Source of the DNA: Clostridiales bacterium
Lineage (GTDB): Bacteria; Bacillota; Clostridia; Oscillospirales; Oscillospiraceae
Reading direction: 5' to 3'
Assembly: GCA_022786995.1 (NCBI GenBank)
Contig: JALFUW010000070.1
Span: forward strand, 1-64,000
Length of the DNA: 64,000 nucleotides
The notes below the pieces were generated by a model that did not search any database, was not told the DNA's origin, and saw only the letters and a list, made by a program, of their open reading frames with translations. A program made the position numbers and the translations under genes. This document shows, one piece after another, positions 9,165 through 17,391 of this stretch. The first letter of the stretch is position 1. The number at the start of each line of letters is the position of its first letter.

Positions 9165-10445
9165 ATGAACATTGACTACCGCTACCTGCGGCCGGAAAAG
9201 GCGAAGGCACTGAAAAAATGGTATGACGACCCCATAGAAGTTCGGGAGAATCCTGAAATCTGGCAGGGCAGCGACGCCCTCATTCTGCCCCTGCGCAGAG
9301 ATCCCAGCTTTGGTCTGCTCTTCGGCAAGGGCGGCGTGGTGGATGAAAACGGGGAATATGTCTCCCTGTCCTCCATCCCCGGGCGGGTCGAGGGCAGTTA
9401 TCCCGTAGAAACGACAGAATACCGGGACGAAAAGGTGGTTTACTGCGGATATCTCGTCAATCACTGGGGACATTTTCTCATTGAGGCCGTGACCCGGCTG
9501 TGGTATTTTCTGGAAAACGACCCCACCATTGACAAGTTTGTCTATTTTCTGGATGAAAACGAGGAGCGGGAGATCAAGGGCAACTACCGGCTGTTTCTGG
9601 AGCTGCTGAAAATCTGGGACAAGCTGGAGATCATCAACAAGCCCACCCGCTATCGGGAGGTCGTTGTCCCTGAGTTGGGCATCCATATGCGCAAGGCCTA
9701 CACCCCGAAGCTGCTGCGGGTCTTTGACGCCGTGGCAGATAACGTTGTTCCTCAGCCTGACTGGGATACCCCGGAAAAAATCTATTTCAGCCGCAGTCAG
9801 TTCAAGAAGGGCCAGCCCTTTGAATTCGGCTTTGATTCTCTGGACAATTTCTATGAAAAGAACGGCTACACCATTCTCTATCCCGAGAAGGTGCCGCTGG
9901 ATCGGATGATTCACTACATCCGCAACGCGAAAATTGTGGCCTCCCTGTCCGGCTCCCTGCCCCACAACATGCTCTTTGGCAAGAATAAGCAGACCGTGGA
10001 GATCGTGGAGCGGCTGGTCATCAGCGACGACAACCAGACCGACGTCAACCGAATGCGGGATCTGCACGTTGTCTACATCGACGCGAATATTCCCATCTAT
10101 ACCATCGACTTTGTAGGCCCCTTCATCATGGGCTATACCCCGGAGCTGGAACGGTTCGCCAAGGATCGGGGCTACAGAGCGCCGGATGAAAAATATCTGA
10201 CGAAAAAGCACTACAAGCGCTGCTTCGTCAGCTATATGAAGGCCTACGCTGATCTCTACCGCTACAACTGGTATCAGGACAGCTGGTACGGCCCCTTTGC
10301 CGACTCCCTCTACGAGGGCTTCCGGGCGGGTCACACCTTCTTTGGCGATTATCTGGACGGAAAGAAGCCCTTCCGCTGGCACCACTACTTTGAGCTGCAC
10401 TATTTCAAGCAATTCGTCAAGCGGATTTTGGGGATCGGCCAATAA
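9165..10445 (+). CDS. GT61 / DUF563-like glycosyltransferase, copy 2 (tandem paralog)
   Basis: 426 aa; near-identical blocks with the upstream gene (VYCGYLVNHWGHFL, EREIKGNY, IINKPTRYREV). Confidence 0.65.
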   Translation: MNIDYRYLRPEKAKALKKWYDDPIEVRENPEIWQGSDALILPLRRDPSFGLLFGKGGVVDENGEYVSLSSIPGRVEGSYPVETTEYRDEKVVYCGYLVNHWGHFLIEAVTRLWYFLENDPTIDKFVYFLDENEEREIKGNYRLFLELLKIWDKLEIINKPTRYREVVVPELGIHMRKAYTPKLLRVFDAVADNVVPQPDWDTPEKIYFSRSQFKKGQPFEFGFDSLDNFYEKNGYTILYPEKVPLDRMIHYIRNAKIVASLSGSLPHNMLFGKNKQTVEIVERLVISDDNQTDVNRMRDLHVVYIDANIPIYTIDFVGPFIMGYTPELERFAKDRGYRAPDEKYLTKKHYKRCFVSYMKAYADLYRYNWYQDSWYGPFADSLYEGFRAGHTFFGDYLDGKKPFRWHHYFELHYFKQFVKRILGIGQ

Positions 10446-10450
10446 TCCCC

Positions 10451-10479
10451 TTGCTTTTTCTCGCAATATCGACTAAAAT
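10451..10479 (+). promoter_or_regulatory. Possible SigA promoter upstream of the aminotransferase gene
   Basis: TTGCTT, 17-bp spacer, TAAAAT. Confidence 0.5.
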
Positions 10480-10525
10480 AGCTCCATAGTTTTATGGATT
10501 CTGCTAAGGAAAGGACAGAGATACC

Positions 10526-11662
10526 ATGTCTACCATTCAAGTTCTGAAACCCAAATTCCATATTGACGAGTGCCTGGCGCAGATTCGGGAGTGTCTGGAA
10601 AAGGGCTGGACCGGCTCCGGCTTCAAGACCGCCGAATTCGAGCAGAAGTGGAAAGAATATACCGGCCACCCCCACGCCTGCTACTTAAACTCCAACACCT
10701 CCGGCCTGCATCTGGCTACCAATATCCTCAAGCGCCGCTACGGCTGGCAGGACGGCGACGAGATCATCACCACCCCCATCACCTTCGTCTCCACCAACCA
10801 CGCCATTCTCTATGAAAACCTGAAGCCCGTCTTTGCCGACGTGGACGAATATCTGTGCCTTGACCCCGCTGACGTGGAGAAGAAGATCACCGACAAGACC
10901 CGTGCCGTGATGTTCGTAGGCTACGGCGGCCGGGTGGGCCAGCTGGACAAGGTTCTGGAAATCTGCAAAAAACACGGCCTGCGCCTGATCCTGGACGCCG
11001 CCCATATGTCCGGCACCCGGGTAAACGGCGTGACCCCCGGCACCTGGGAGGGCGTGGACGTGGCCGTCTACTCCTATCAGGCCGTGAAGAACCTGCCCAC
11101 CGGCGACAGCGGCATGATCTGCTTTGCCGACGGGGAGCTGGACGCCGAGTGCCGCAAGGTCTCCTGGATGGGCATTAACAAGGACACCTACTCCCGCACC
11201 AGCAGCGAGGGCACCTACAAGTGGAACTACGGCGTAGACTATGTTGGCTACAAGTACAACGGCAACGCCATCATGGCCGCCATCGCCCTGGCCCAGCTGC
11301 CCTATCTGGACGAGGAAAATGCCCGCCGCCGGGAGATCGTGAAGATGTACAACGAGGGCTTCTCCAAAAACCCCAAGATTCAGATTGTTCCCGCCCCCCA
11401 TCCTGAGGAGTGCTCCTTCCACATCTATGAGCTGATCGTGCCCGACCGGGAGGCCCTGCTTTCTGAGCTGGCAAGAAACGACATTTACGGCGGCGTCCAT
11501 TACCGGGACAACACCGAGTTCTCCATGTACACCTACGCCCAGGGCACCTGTCCCAAAGCCCACGAAATCACCCAGCACATCATTACCATGCCCCTGCATC
11601 TGTACCTCACCGATGAAGATGTGCAGAAAATCATCCGAATCGTCAATGATTTCGTGAAATAA
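10526..11662 (+). CDS. DegT/DnrJ/EryC1/StrS family sugar aminotransferase
   Basis: PLP fold; SNTSGLHLATNIL, DAAHMSG and SYQAVKNLPTGDSGMI with the catalytic Lys. Confidence 0.92.
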   Translation: MSTIQVLKPKFHIDECLAQIRECLEKGWTGSGFKTAEFEQKWKEYTGHPHACYLNSNTSGLHLATNILKRRYGWQDGDEIITTPITFVSTNHAILYENLKPVFADVDEYLCLDPADVEKKITDKTRAVMFVGYGGRVGQLDKVLEICKKHGLRLILDAAHMSGTRVNGVTPGTWEGVDVAVYSYQAVKNLPTGDSGMICFADGELDAECRKVSWMGINKDTYSRTSSEGTYKWNYGVDYVGYKYNGNAIMAAIALAQLPYLDEENARRREIVKMYNEGFSKNPKIQIVPAPHPEECSFHIYELIVPDREALLSELARNDIYGGVHYRDNTEFSMYTYAQGTCPKAHEITQHIITMPLHLYLTDEDVQKIIRIVNDFVK

Positions 11663-11673
11663 GGGTGAACACC

Positions 11674-12027
11674 ATGTTATTTCTTCAATATCCTCCCTGC
11701 TCCACCTGCAAAAAGGCCAAGGCATGGCTGGACAGTCACGGCATCGCCTACGAAGCCCGGCACATCAAGGAGCAGAATCCTACCTATGAGGAACTGTCCC
11801 AGTGGCTGGAAATCAGCGGTCTGCCGGTGAAGAAGTTCTTCAATACCAGCGGCCTGCAATACAAGGCCCTGAACCTCAAAGACAAACTGCCCGGCATGAG
11901 CATAGAGGAGCAGCTGCGGCTGCTGGCCACCGACGGGATGCTGGTCAAGCGGCCCATCGTCGTCACCGATGACGGCAAAGTTCTCACCGGCTTCCGGGAA
12001 GCTGAGTGGGAAAGTACCCTTCTATAA
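11674..12027 (+). CDS. ArsC/Spx-family thioredoxin-fold protein
   Basis: MLFLQYPPCSTCKKAKAWLDSHGIAYEARHI...KKFFNTSG...MLVKRPIVVTDDGKVLTGF; CxxC and the ArsC-family RPI motif. Confidence 0.9.
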   Translation: MLFLQYPPCSTCKKAKAWLDSHGIAYEARHIKEQNPTYEELSQWLEISGLPVKKFFNTSGLQYKALNLKDKLPGMSIEEQLRLLATDGMLVKRPIVVTDDGKVLTGFREAEWESTLL

Positions 12028-12030
12028 CGC

Positions 12031-12060
12031 AATCGGCGCACCGAATTTGGTGCGCCGATT
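12031..12060. terminator. Intergenic terminator hairpin
   Basis: aatcggcgcacc-gaattt-ggtgcgccgatt, perfect 12-bp stem between convergent genes. Confidence 0.8.
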
Positions 12061-12065
12061 TTGCG

Positions 12066-12467
12066 TCAATATTTCTTCTGCAGGTACAGATAGCTGAGCC
12101 AGTGGAACACCATGATGATGCACACACTGAAGCCGGCGGCGGTGGCCAGTTCTGTCTTTCCGATGATCTGGAAAACAATGGTAGCAATGGCCGCAGTCAG
12201 CACATACAGATACCCCGCCCAGGCCCAGGCCTTGTTGGCAAGAAATTTATTCCGCTCATCCTGATTGGTGGTATCCACCTTCTCCCGATATTCGGCAGAG
12301 CGCAGATAGCGGATATTGCGGATGGTCTGCACCACGCCCACACCCAGCAGGCCGCCGCCCAGGCCGCTCCAGTAGTCGCCCAGCAGGCCGGTCAGATTTG
12401 CGCCCAGCAGCGACGCGCCCAGCACAATCCAGACAATACTGAGAATCATTCTTCTATTGCTTTTCAT
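12066..12467 (-). CDS. Small multi-TM membrane protein partnered with an HTH regulator
   Basis: 133 aa hydrophobic segments; start overlaps the HTH gene stop (12464-12467). Confidence 0.7.
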   Translation of the reverse strand: MKSNRRMILSIVWIVLGASLLGANLTGLLGDYWSGLGGGLLGVGVVQTIRNIRYLRSAEYREKVDTTNQDERNKFLANKAWAWAGYLYVLTAAIATIVFQIIGKTELATAAGFSVCIIMVFHWLSYLYLQKKY

Positions 12468-12670
12468 ACCGATTCCTCCTCGTCAAACAAAAACACTTCT
12501 TCAATGGTCATTCCGAAAAACTTCGCGATATTATGCGCCAAGAAAATGGAAGGGTTGTAGCGTCCCGTTTCCAGTGAGCTGATGGTCTGCCGGGACACCC
12601 CCAGGGCCTTTGCAAATTCCTCCTGACGAATGCCGCGGCTCTTTCGGATTTCTTCAATTCGGTTTTTCAC
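12464..12670 (-). CDS. XRE-family HTH transcriptional regulator
   Basis: 68 aa; MKNRIEEIRKSRGIRQEEFAKALGVSRQTISSLETGRYNPSIFLAHNIAKFFGMTIEEVF. Confidence 0.93.
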   Translation of the reverse strand: MKNRIEEIRKSRGIRQEEFAKALGVSRQTISSLETGRYNPSIFLAHNIAKFFGMTIEEVFLFDEEESV

Positions 12671-12704
12671 CTGATCACTCCCTCATATAGAATTGTAAAG
12701 CTAG

Positions 12705-12743
12705 CTTGACATTATACTAGCACGGTTCCCGCGAAATGTCAAG
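12705..12743 (-). promoter_or_regulatory. Promoter of the HTH gene bracketed by an inverted-repeat candidate operator
   Basis: Minus strand TTGACA (12742-12737), 17-bp spacer, TAGTAT (12719-12714). CTTGACAT (12705-12712) and ATGTCAAG (12736-12743) are exact inverted repeats. Confidence 0.6.
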
Positions 12744-12770
12744 TCTCCTTTACATCATTTTCAAAGAAAA

Positions 12771-12792
12771 TGCACGGCAGTTTTGCCGTGCA
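12771..12792 (-). terminator. Terminator of the exonuclease gene
   Basis: tgcacggc-agtttt-gccgtgca, with a T tract on the minus strand. Confidence 0.75.
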
Positions 12793-12797
12793 CGCTT

Positions 12798-13796
12798 TCA
12801 ACGATTTTCGCTGCTCTCCGGTTTTGGAGCCGTGGGTCTTCTTCTCCGGCGGCGGCGGGGACGGGCGGCATCCTCGGGGTCGGCCTTCTCCGCCCGGCGG
12901 GCGTAGGCTTCCGCCGCTTCCGAGGTGGCCTCGTAGGTCAAACGGCTGACCCGGGTCAGGCCATTCTCCTGCAGCGACAGCCGCACCCGAATCAGGAACT
13001 TTCCATGCTCGGGGCAGGTAGCAAGATCCATATACCGATGCCCCGGCTGGGCAAACCAGCGGGAACCAAGCATCCGCGCGCCGCAGACCGGGCACAGGTT
13101 TTCCTCGCCGGACATGGCGCCGAGCGCCGAACGCTTGTCCGCGTAGTCGTAGAACACCTTCCGGGCAATGCAGCCGGGCAGCTCCGCGCCGTGGAAGCCG
13201 TTTTCGTGGCTTTTCAGGGCTTCGTCGTATTCCGCCATACCCCGCTTCAGATCCAGTCTGGCGCAGATCTGGGCGGTGTGGTAGGCATCGCCCAGCGCAT
13301 CGTGGGCGGGGCGGGTGGCCTCGATACCCAAGGTTTCCATGGCGGTTTTCAGAGCCTTCTGGGAGTTGGAGCCGTCGGTCTGGGCGTTGAAAATCATCTG
13401 GGCATTGTACCAGCGGTCTGTGAACGCCGTGTCCATGTCAAACAGCTGCAAATTTTCCCGCAGAATGCCGATATCGTCAAAGCCCCAGGTCAGGAATACA
13501 ATATCCTCACCGCACCAGTTTTGGAACAACGCCATGGCCTCCGGGAAGGGAATGCCCTCGTCCCGCAGGCGGTTCTCCTTGATGCCGGTAAGCTTGCTGA
13601 CCCGGCGGTTCAGATGCCGGTAGAATTTGGGCCGGATCAGCACCTGAAATTCGTCCGCAACCTCCCCGGCTTCCGTGATCCGTACCGCGCCGATCTGAAT
13701 GATCTCGCCCCGAATCTGTACCGGCAGCACCTTCTTGGAGGAGGGGGAACCGGGCCAAGGCTGATTCCACTCCATATCCATAACAATGTAATTCAT
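12798..13796 (-). CDS. DnaQ-like 3'-5' exonuclease with C-terminal Cys/His motif and Arg-rich tail
   Basis: MNYIVMDMEWNQPWPG...IRGEIIQIGAVRI...HDALGDAYHTAQI; then CPVCG...CPEH and RPRRRRRRRP. Confidence 0.85.
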   Translation of the reverse strand: MNYIVMDMEWNQPWPGSPSSKKVLPVQIRGEIIQIGAVRITEAGEVADEFQVLIRPKFYRHLNRRVSKLTGIKENRLRDEGIPFPEAMALFQNWCGEDIVFLTWGFDDIGILRENLQLFDMDTAFTDRWYNAQMIFNAQTDGSNSQKALKTAMETLGIEATRPAHDALGDAYHTAQICARLDLKRGMAEYDEALKSHENGFHGAELPGCIARKVFYDYADKRSALGAMSGEENLCPVCGARMLGSRWFAQPGHRYMDLATCPEHGKFLIRVRLSLQENGLTRVSRLTYEATSEAAEAYARRAEKADPEDAARPRRRRRRRPTAPKPESSENR

Positions 13797-13875
13797 TGCA
13801 AAACCTCAGTCATTCGTATTTCTCTGCCTATCATACCACAGTCCGGCGGCTGTGTAAACAGAAAGTTCCGAAAAC

Positions 13876-13906
13876 GAAAAAACTCCCGGAGGAAGTCCCC
13901 CGGGAG
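13876..13906 (-). terminator. Terminator of nagB
   Basis: ctcccgg...ccgggag followed by TTTTTT on the minus strand. Confidence 0.8.
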
Positions 13907-13916
13907 CCACTTTTCT

Positions 13917-14654
13917 TTACAGCCGATCCTTCACCAGAGACAGGGCCGCTTCATCCGCAACCAGAATGAAATCCGGGTGCAGCTGGAGAATGGAGCCGGG
14001 GGCCTGAGGCCGGATGGGGCCAAAGAAGCAGTCCTTCACCGCCTGAGCCTTTCCTTCGCCGTTGACCACCAGCAGGACACGCTTTGCCTTCATAATGGAG
14101 CCGATGCCCATGGTGTAGGCGTGGGTGGGCACATCCTCCCGCTTTGCAAAGAAGCGCTGGTTGGCATCGATGGTGGAGGCGGTCAGCTCCACCTTGTTGG
14201 TGCCCTTGGCAAAAGCGTCCGCAGGCTCGTTGAAGCCGATGTGACCGTTGGGGCCAAGGCCCAGCAGCTGCAGATCCGCGCCGCCGAAGCCGTCGATGAC
14301 CGCGTCATACCGGGCGCACTCGGCTTCCGCGTCGGGATTCATGCCATTGGGGATGTTGCAGTTATTCTGATCGATGTTCACATGGTCAAAGAGGTTATGC
14401 CGCATGAAGTAGGCGTAGCTCTGGTCATGATCCTTTGGAAGGCCAACATACTCGTCCAGATTCACGGTCTTGACCTGAGAAAAATCCAGATCACCGGCCT
14501 GATACTTTGCGATCAGCTGCTGATAGGTGCCGACGGGGCTGCTGCCGGTAGCCAGGCCAAGCACGCAATCAGGCTTCAGCTGAATCTGGGCCGCGATGAT
14601 GTTCGCCGCCTTACGGCTCACATCCTGATAATCCTTTGCAATGATCAGTCTCAT
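13917..14654 (-). CDS. nagB: Glucosamine-6-phosphate deaminase
   Basis: LGLATGSSPVGTYQQLI, NLDEYVGLPKDHDQSYAYFMRHNLFDHVNI, LGLGPNGHIGFNEPADAF. Confidence 0.95.
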   Translation of the reverse strand: MRLIIAKDYQDVSRKAANIIAAQIQLKPDCVLGLATGSSPVGTYQQLIAKYQAGDLDFSQVKTVNLDEYVGLPKDHDQSYAYFMRHNLFDHVNIDQNNCNIPNGMNPDAEAECARYDAVIDGFGGADLQLLGLGPNGHIGFNEPADAFAKGTNKVELTASTIDANQRFFAKREDVPTHAYTMGIGSIMKAKRVLLVVNGEGKAQAVKDCFFGPIRPQAPGSILQLHPDFILVADEAALSLVKDRL

Positions 14655-14875
14655 GGGATGGTGCTCCTTTCATTTTGAAAAGTATTTCTCTTCAGCATTG
14701 TATCATTATTTCCAAAAACTGTACAGGGCATTTTTGAAATTCCGTCAATTTATATAAAAAGGCACTCCTTTTCTGCACAGCAATTCTGGTCCTGTTTTTC
14801 AATCCATATTTGGCACTGTATTTAATACCAGATTTCGCTATAATAAGCCCATCAAGCTTCAAGGAGGCAACGAAA

Positions 14876-15445
14876 ATGGAAAATAAACAAAAAATCTCCA
14901 CCCGGAAAATCGTATTCGTGGCGCTGATGGCCGCCCTGACCGTGGCAGGCTCGGCCCTGCGCATCACCCTGCCCATCGATATCGCCGGCACCACGTCCTT
15001 CCATCTGGGCAACATCATGTGTGCCCTCAGCGGCCTGCTGCTGGGCCCCTGGCTGGGCGGTCTGGCCTCTGGCCTCGGCTCCGCCATCTATGACATGACC
15101 AATCCCCTGTACATCTCCGAGTGCTGGATCACCTTCCTGACCAAGGGCGCCTACGGTCTGGCTGTGGGTCTGGTGGTGTGGAAGGCCAAGGGCAAGTGGG
15201 GCTACGGCAAGGCAACCGTCGCCACCGTTGCCGGTGCGCTGACCTATGCCGTGCTGTATCTGGCGAAAAGCTACTTCTATAGCGGCTTGCTGCTGAAGGG
15301 TCTGACCCCTGCCGCTGCCCTGACCACCATCATCGCTAAGCTGCCCGCCACCACCTTCAACGCGGTCATCGCCATCGTCATCGCTCCGTTCCTGGCCGTG
15401 AACATCCGCGCCGCGCTGGAGCACAATCATTTGACATTGGAATAA
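14876..15445 (+). CDS. ECF transporter S component (substrate unassigned)
   Basis: MENKQKISTRKIVFVALMAALTVAGSALRITLPIDIAGTTSFHLGNIMCALSGLLLGPWLGGLASGLGSAIYDM; aaggagg RBS. Confidence 0.85.
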   Translation: MENKQKISTRKIVFVALMAALTVAGSALRITLPIDIAGTTSFHLGNIMCALSGLLLGPWLGGLASGLGSAIYDMTNPLYISECWITFLTKGAYGLAVGLVVWKAKGKWGYGKATVATVAGALTYAVLYLAKSYFYSGLLLKGLTPAAALTTIIAKLPATTFNAVIAIVIAPFLAVNIRAALEHNHLTLE

Positions 15446-15450
15446 GGAAG

Positions 15451-15478
15451 AAAGGTCTGCCCGGCGGCAGACCTTTTT
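15451..15478 (+). terminator. Rho-independent terminator
   Basis: aaaggtctgcc-cggc-ggcagacctttttt-like hairpin with T tract. Confidence 0.9.
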
Positions 15479-15488
15479 CTTATTTTAT

Positions 15489-15517
15489 GAATGTTTTTTG
15501 ATTCTTGTCACATCCTA
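15489..15517 (+). promoter_or_regulatory. Candidate SigG-type (forespore) promoter of spoVAC
   Basis: GAATG (15489-15493), 17-bp spacer, CATCCTA (15511-15517); fits the recalled SigG pattern GHATR-N17/18-CATNNTA. Confidence 0.65.
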
Positions 15518-15534
15518 ATGCCGGAGGGATGGAC

Positions 15535-15975
15535 ATGACGGAAAAGGAATATGAAAAACTGGTGCAAAAGGCTGCACCCAAATCGCCTATGGGGAAGGAC
15601 TGTCTGAACGCCTTCTGGATCGGCGGACTGATCTGCGTACTGGGGCAGCTCCTGACAAACTGCTATGGTGCCTTAGGGCTTGACAAGGATGCCACCGCCA
15701 CAGCCACCTCCATTACGCTGGTGACCCTGTCGGCGCTGCTCACCGGCCTGAGTCTGTACGACAATCTGGCGAAATACGGCGGAGCGGGAACGCTGGTGCC
15801 GATCACCGGGTTCGCCAACGCCATTGCCGCCCCGGCGGTGGAATTCAAAACCGAGGGCTTTATCTTAGGCGTGGGGGCGAAGCTGTTCACCATCGCCGGG
15901 CCGGTGATCGTGTACGGGTTGTCTGCCAGCGTAGTATATGGGTTTATCTACTGGCTGTGGATGCTGTTTGCCTGA
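15535..15975 (+). CDS. spoVAC: Stage V sporulation protein AC
   Basis: FWIGGLICVLGQLLTNCYGALGLDKD...LLTGLSLYDNLAKYGGAGTLVPITGFANAIAAPAVEFKTEGFILGVGAKLFTIAGPVIVYG; ggaggg RBS. Confidence 0.92.
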   Translation: MTEKEYEKLVQKAAPKSPMGKDCLNAFWIGGLICVLGQLLTNCYGALGLDKDATATATSITLVTLSALLTGLSLYDNLAKYGGAGTLVPITGFANAIAAPAVEFKTEGFILGVGAKLFTIAGPVIVYGLSASVVYGFIYWLWMLFA

Positions 15976-16057
15976 ACGGCGTTTGGCGCATGAAATGCCC
16001 ATGCTGAATTGTAGCACCACGAAAAACGGAAGCCGTCTTGACAATAGAGCAATCAAA

Positions 16058-16083
16058 AAGGAGTGGGATGCGTCCCACTCCTT
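16058..16083 (-). terminator. Terminator of the TPR-protein gene
   Basis: aaggagtggga-tgcg-tcccactcctt. Confidence 0.8.
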
Positions 16084-16089
16084 TCCTCT

Positions 16090-17319
16090 TTATGGAATCT
16101 GCCACAGAAGGTTCTGCGCCGACTTGGCAACAGTTTCGTCCTGGGAATTGACTGCCAGTGTCAGGTCTTCTCTGGCCTTCTTTGTATCGCCGGACTGCAG
16201 ATAGCAGATACCCCGGTACAGCAGCGCGCTGTCCGTCAGATCCGCCTGAGCATCCACGCAGACCGTGAAATCCGTAATCGCTCCGGCGTTATCGTCTTTC
16301 AGCATTTTAGAAAAACCACGGTAGAACCAAAGGCCCTGCTCGGCGCACTGCTTTTCCTGCGCCGCGTCAAAGCAGCTGATCGCCGTATCATAATCCTCGG
16401 TAGAGAAAGCGGACATGCCCATGTAGAACCGAAGCATTCCCTCATCCACGGTCTCGGAACCGGCTTCCAGCGCCTGGGCGCCTTTCTCCAGAACGTCCGC
16501 GTAATTGCCCTGCAAATAGCTGCAAACCGCCAGTTGGCTCAGGCACAGGCCCTTATCTCCATAGCCGGAATCCAGCGCGGTACTCAGCTTCTCCTGTGCT
16601 CCGGCATAATCGCCGGTGTCCATCAGGCACATGCCCCACAGCAGGTACTCAGAACCATCCAGCACAATTCCCGCCGTTTCCGCCTTTTCGTACCACTGCT
16701 GCGCCTGCTCAATCCGCTGGGTATAATAGCAAACATTGGCATACAGGCCATAAACCGTGGCATCCTGCGGAGCGCACTCGAGATAGGCCGTCAGATGGGT
16801 ATATGCCCCGGGCATATCCGTACGCTCCAACGCGATCTGTGCACTGATCAGTTCACTCTCACTGCGATATTCCGACTTAGCCGACATATGGGCAAAGCCG
16901 TCCAGCGCCTTATCATATTGTCCCAACACCGCCTGCAGGCAGCCATATTTCAGCCACACATCATCAGAGAGCTCTGTACTGACGGTGGTTCCCTTCAGCA
17001 GCTCGATACAGTTCTCGATACACGCAAGGGCCTTTTCATATTCCGCCTTGCCGATATGCACAGACGCCTTCTGATAATTGGTGGAGAAATCCTGATTTCT
17101 GGAAAACAGGCTGGCTGCCGCGGTCTGGGCCCGTTCTGCCGCGTCGGCGTTCACGAAGTCATCGTGCCGGGCCAGTGTGTCTGCTCCGATGCCGTCTTCC
17201 GGGGAAATGGAGACACTGGCAAGATAGGAGAACATGGACACCAGCATTGCCACGACACAGACCAGCGCGATCACCCTGCGCCAGAACTTGCTCAGATGAA
17301 ATGTTACTTTATTTTCCAT
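16090..17319 (-). CDS. Membrane-anchored TPR-repeat protein
   Basis: N-terminal TM (RRVIALVCVVAMLVSMFSYLA) then multiple TPR-like helix pairs. The ORF track starts at 17340; 17319 (MENKVTF) is preferred because TATAAT lies at 17331-17326. Confidence 0.85.
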   Translation of the reverse strand: MENKVTFHLSKFWRRVIALVCVVAMLVSMFSYLASVSISPEDGIGADTLARHDDFVNADAAERAQTAAASLFSRNQDFSTNYQKASVHIGKAEYEKALACIENCIELLKGTTVSTELSDDVWLKYGCLQAVLGQYDKALDGFAHMSAKSEYRSESELISAQIALERTDMPGAYTHLTAYLECAPQDATVYGLYANVCYYTQRIEQAQQWYEKAETAGIVLDGSEYLLWGMCLMDTGDYAGAQEKLSTALDSGYGDKGLCLSQLAVCSYLQGNYADVLEKGAQALEAGSETVDEGMLRFYMGMSAFSTEDYDTAISCFDAAQEKQCAEQGLWFYRGFSKMLKDDNAGAITDFTVCVDAQADLTDSALLYRGICYLQSGDTKKAREDLTLAVNSQDETVAKSAQNLLWQIP

Positions 17320-17325
17320 AATCCG

Positions 17326-17354
17326 ATTATACACCACCATCCAATAATGGTCAA
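17326..17354 (-). promoter_or_regulatory. SigA-like promoter of the TPR gene, 6 nt from ATG
   Basis: Minus strand TTGACC (17354-17349), 17-bp spacer, TATAAT (17331-17326), then CGGATT-ATG. Confidence 0.65.
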
Positions 17355-17385
17355 GGGACAGATTCGATATTCTCGAATCTGTCCC
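17355..17385 (-). terminator. Hairpin downstream of the giant gene
   Basis: gggacagattcga-tattc-tcgaatctgtccc, perfect 13-bp stem 7 nt past the stop codon. Confidence 0.7.
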
Positions 17386-17391
17386 CTTTGT

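Noticed and set aside
12783-14678. 631-aa plus-strand ORF
   Set aside because: Antisense to the exonuclease and nagB genes, both of which have clear family motifs.
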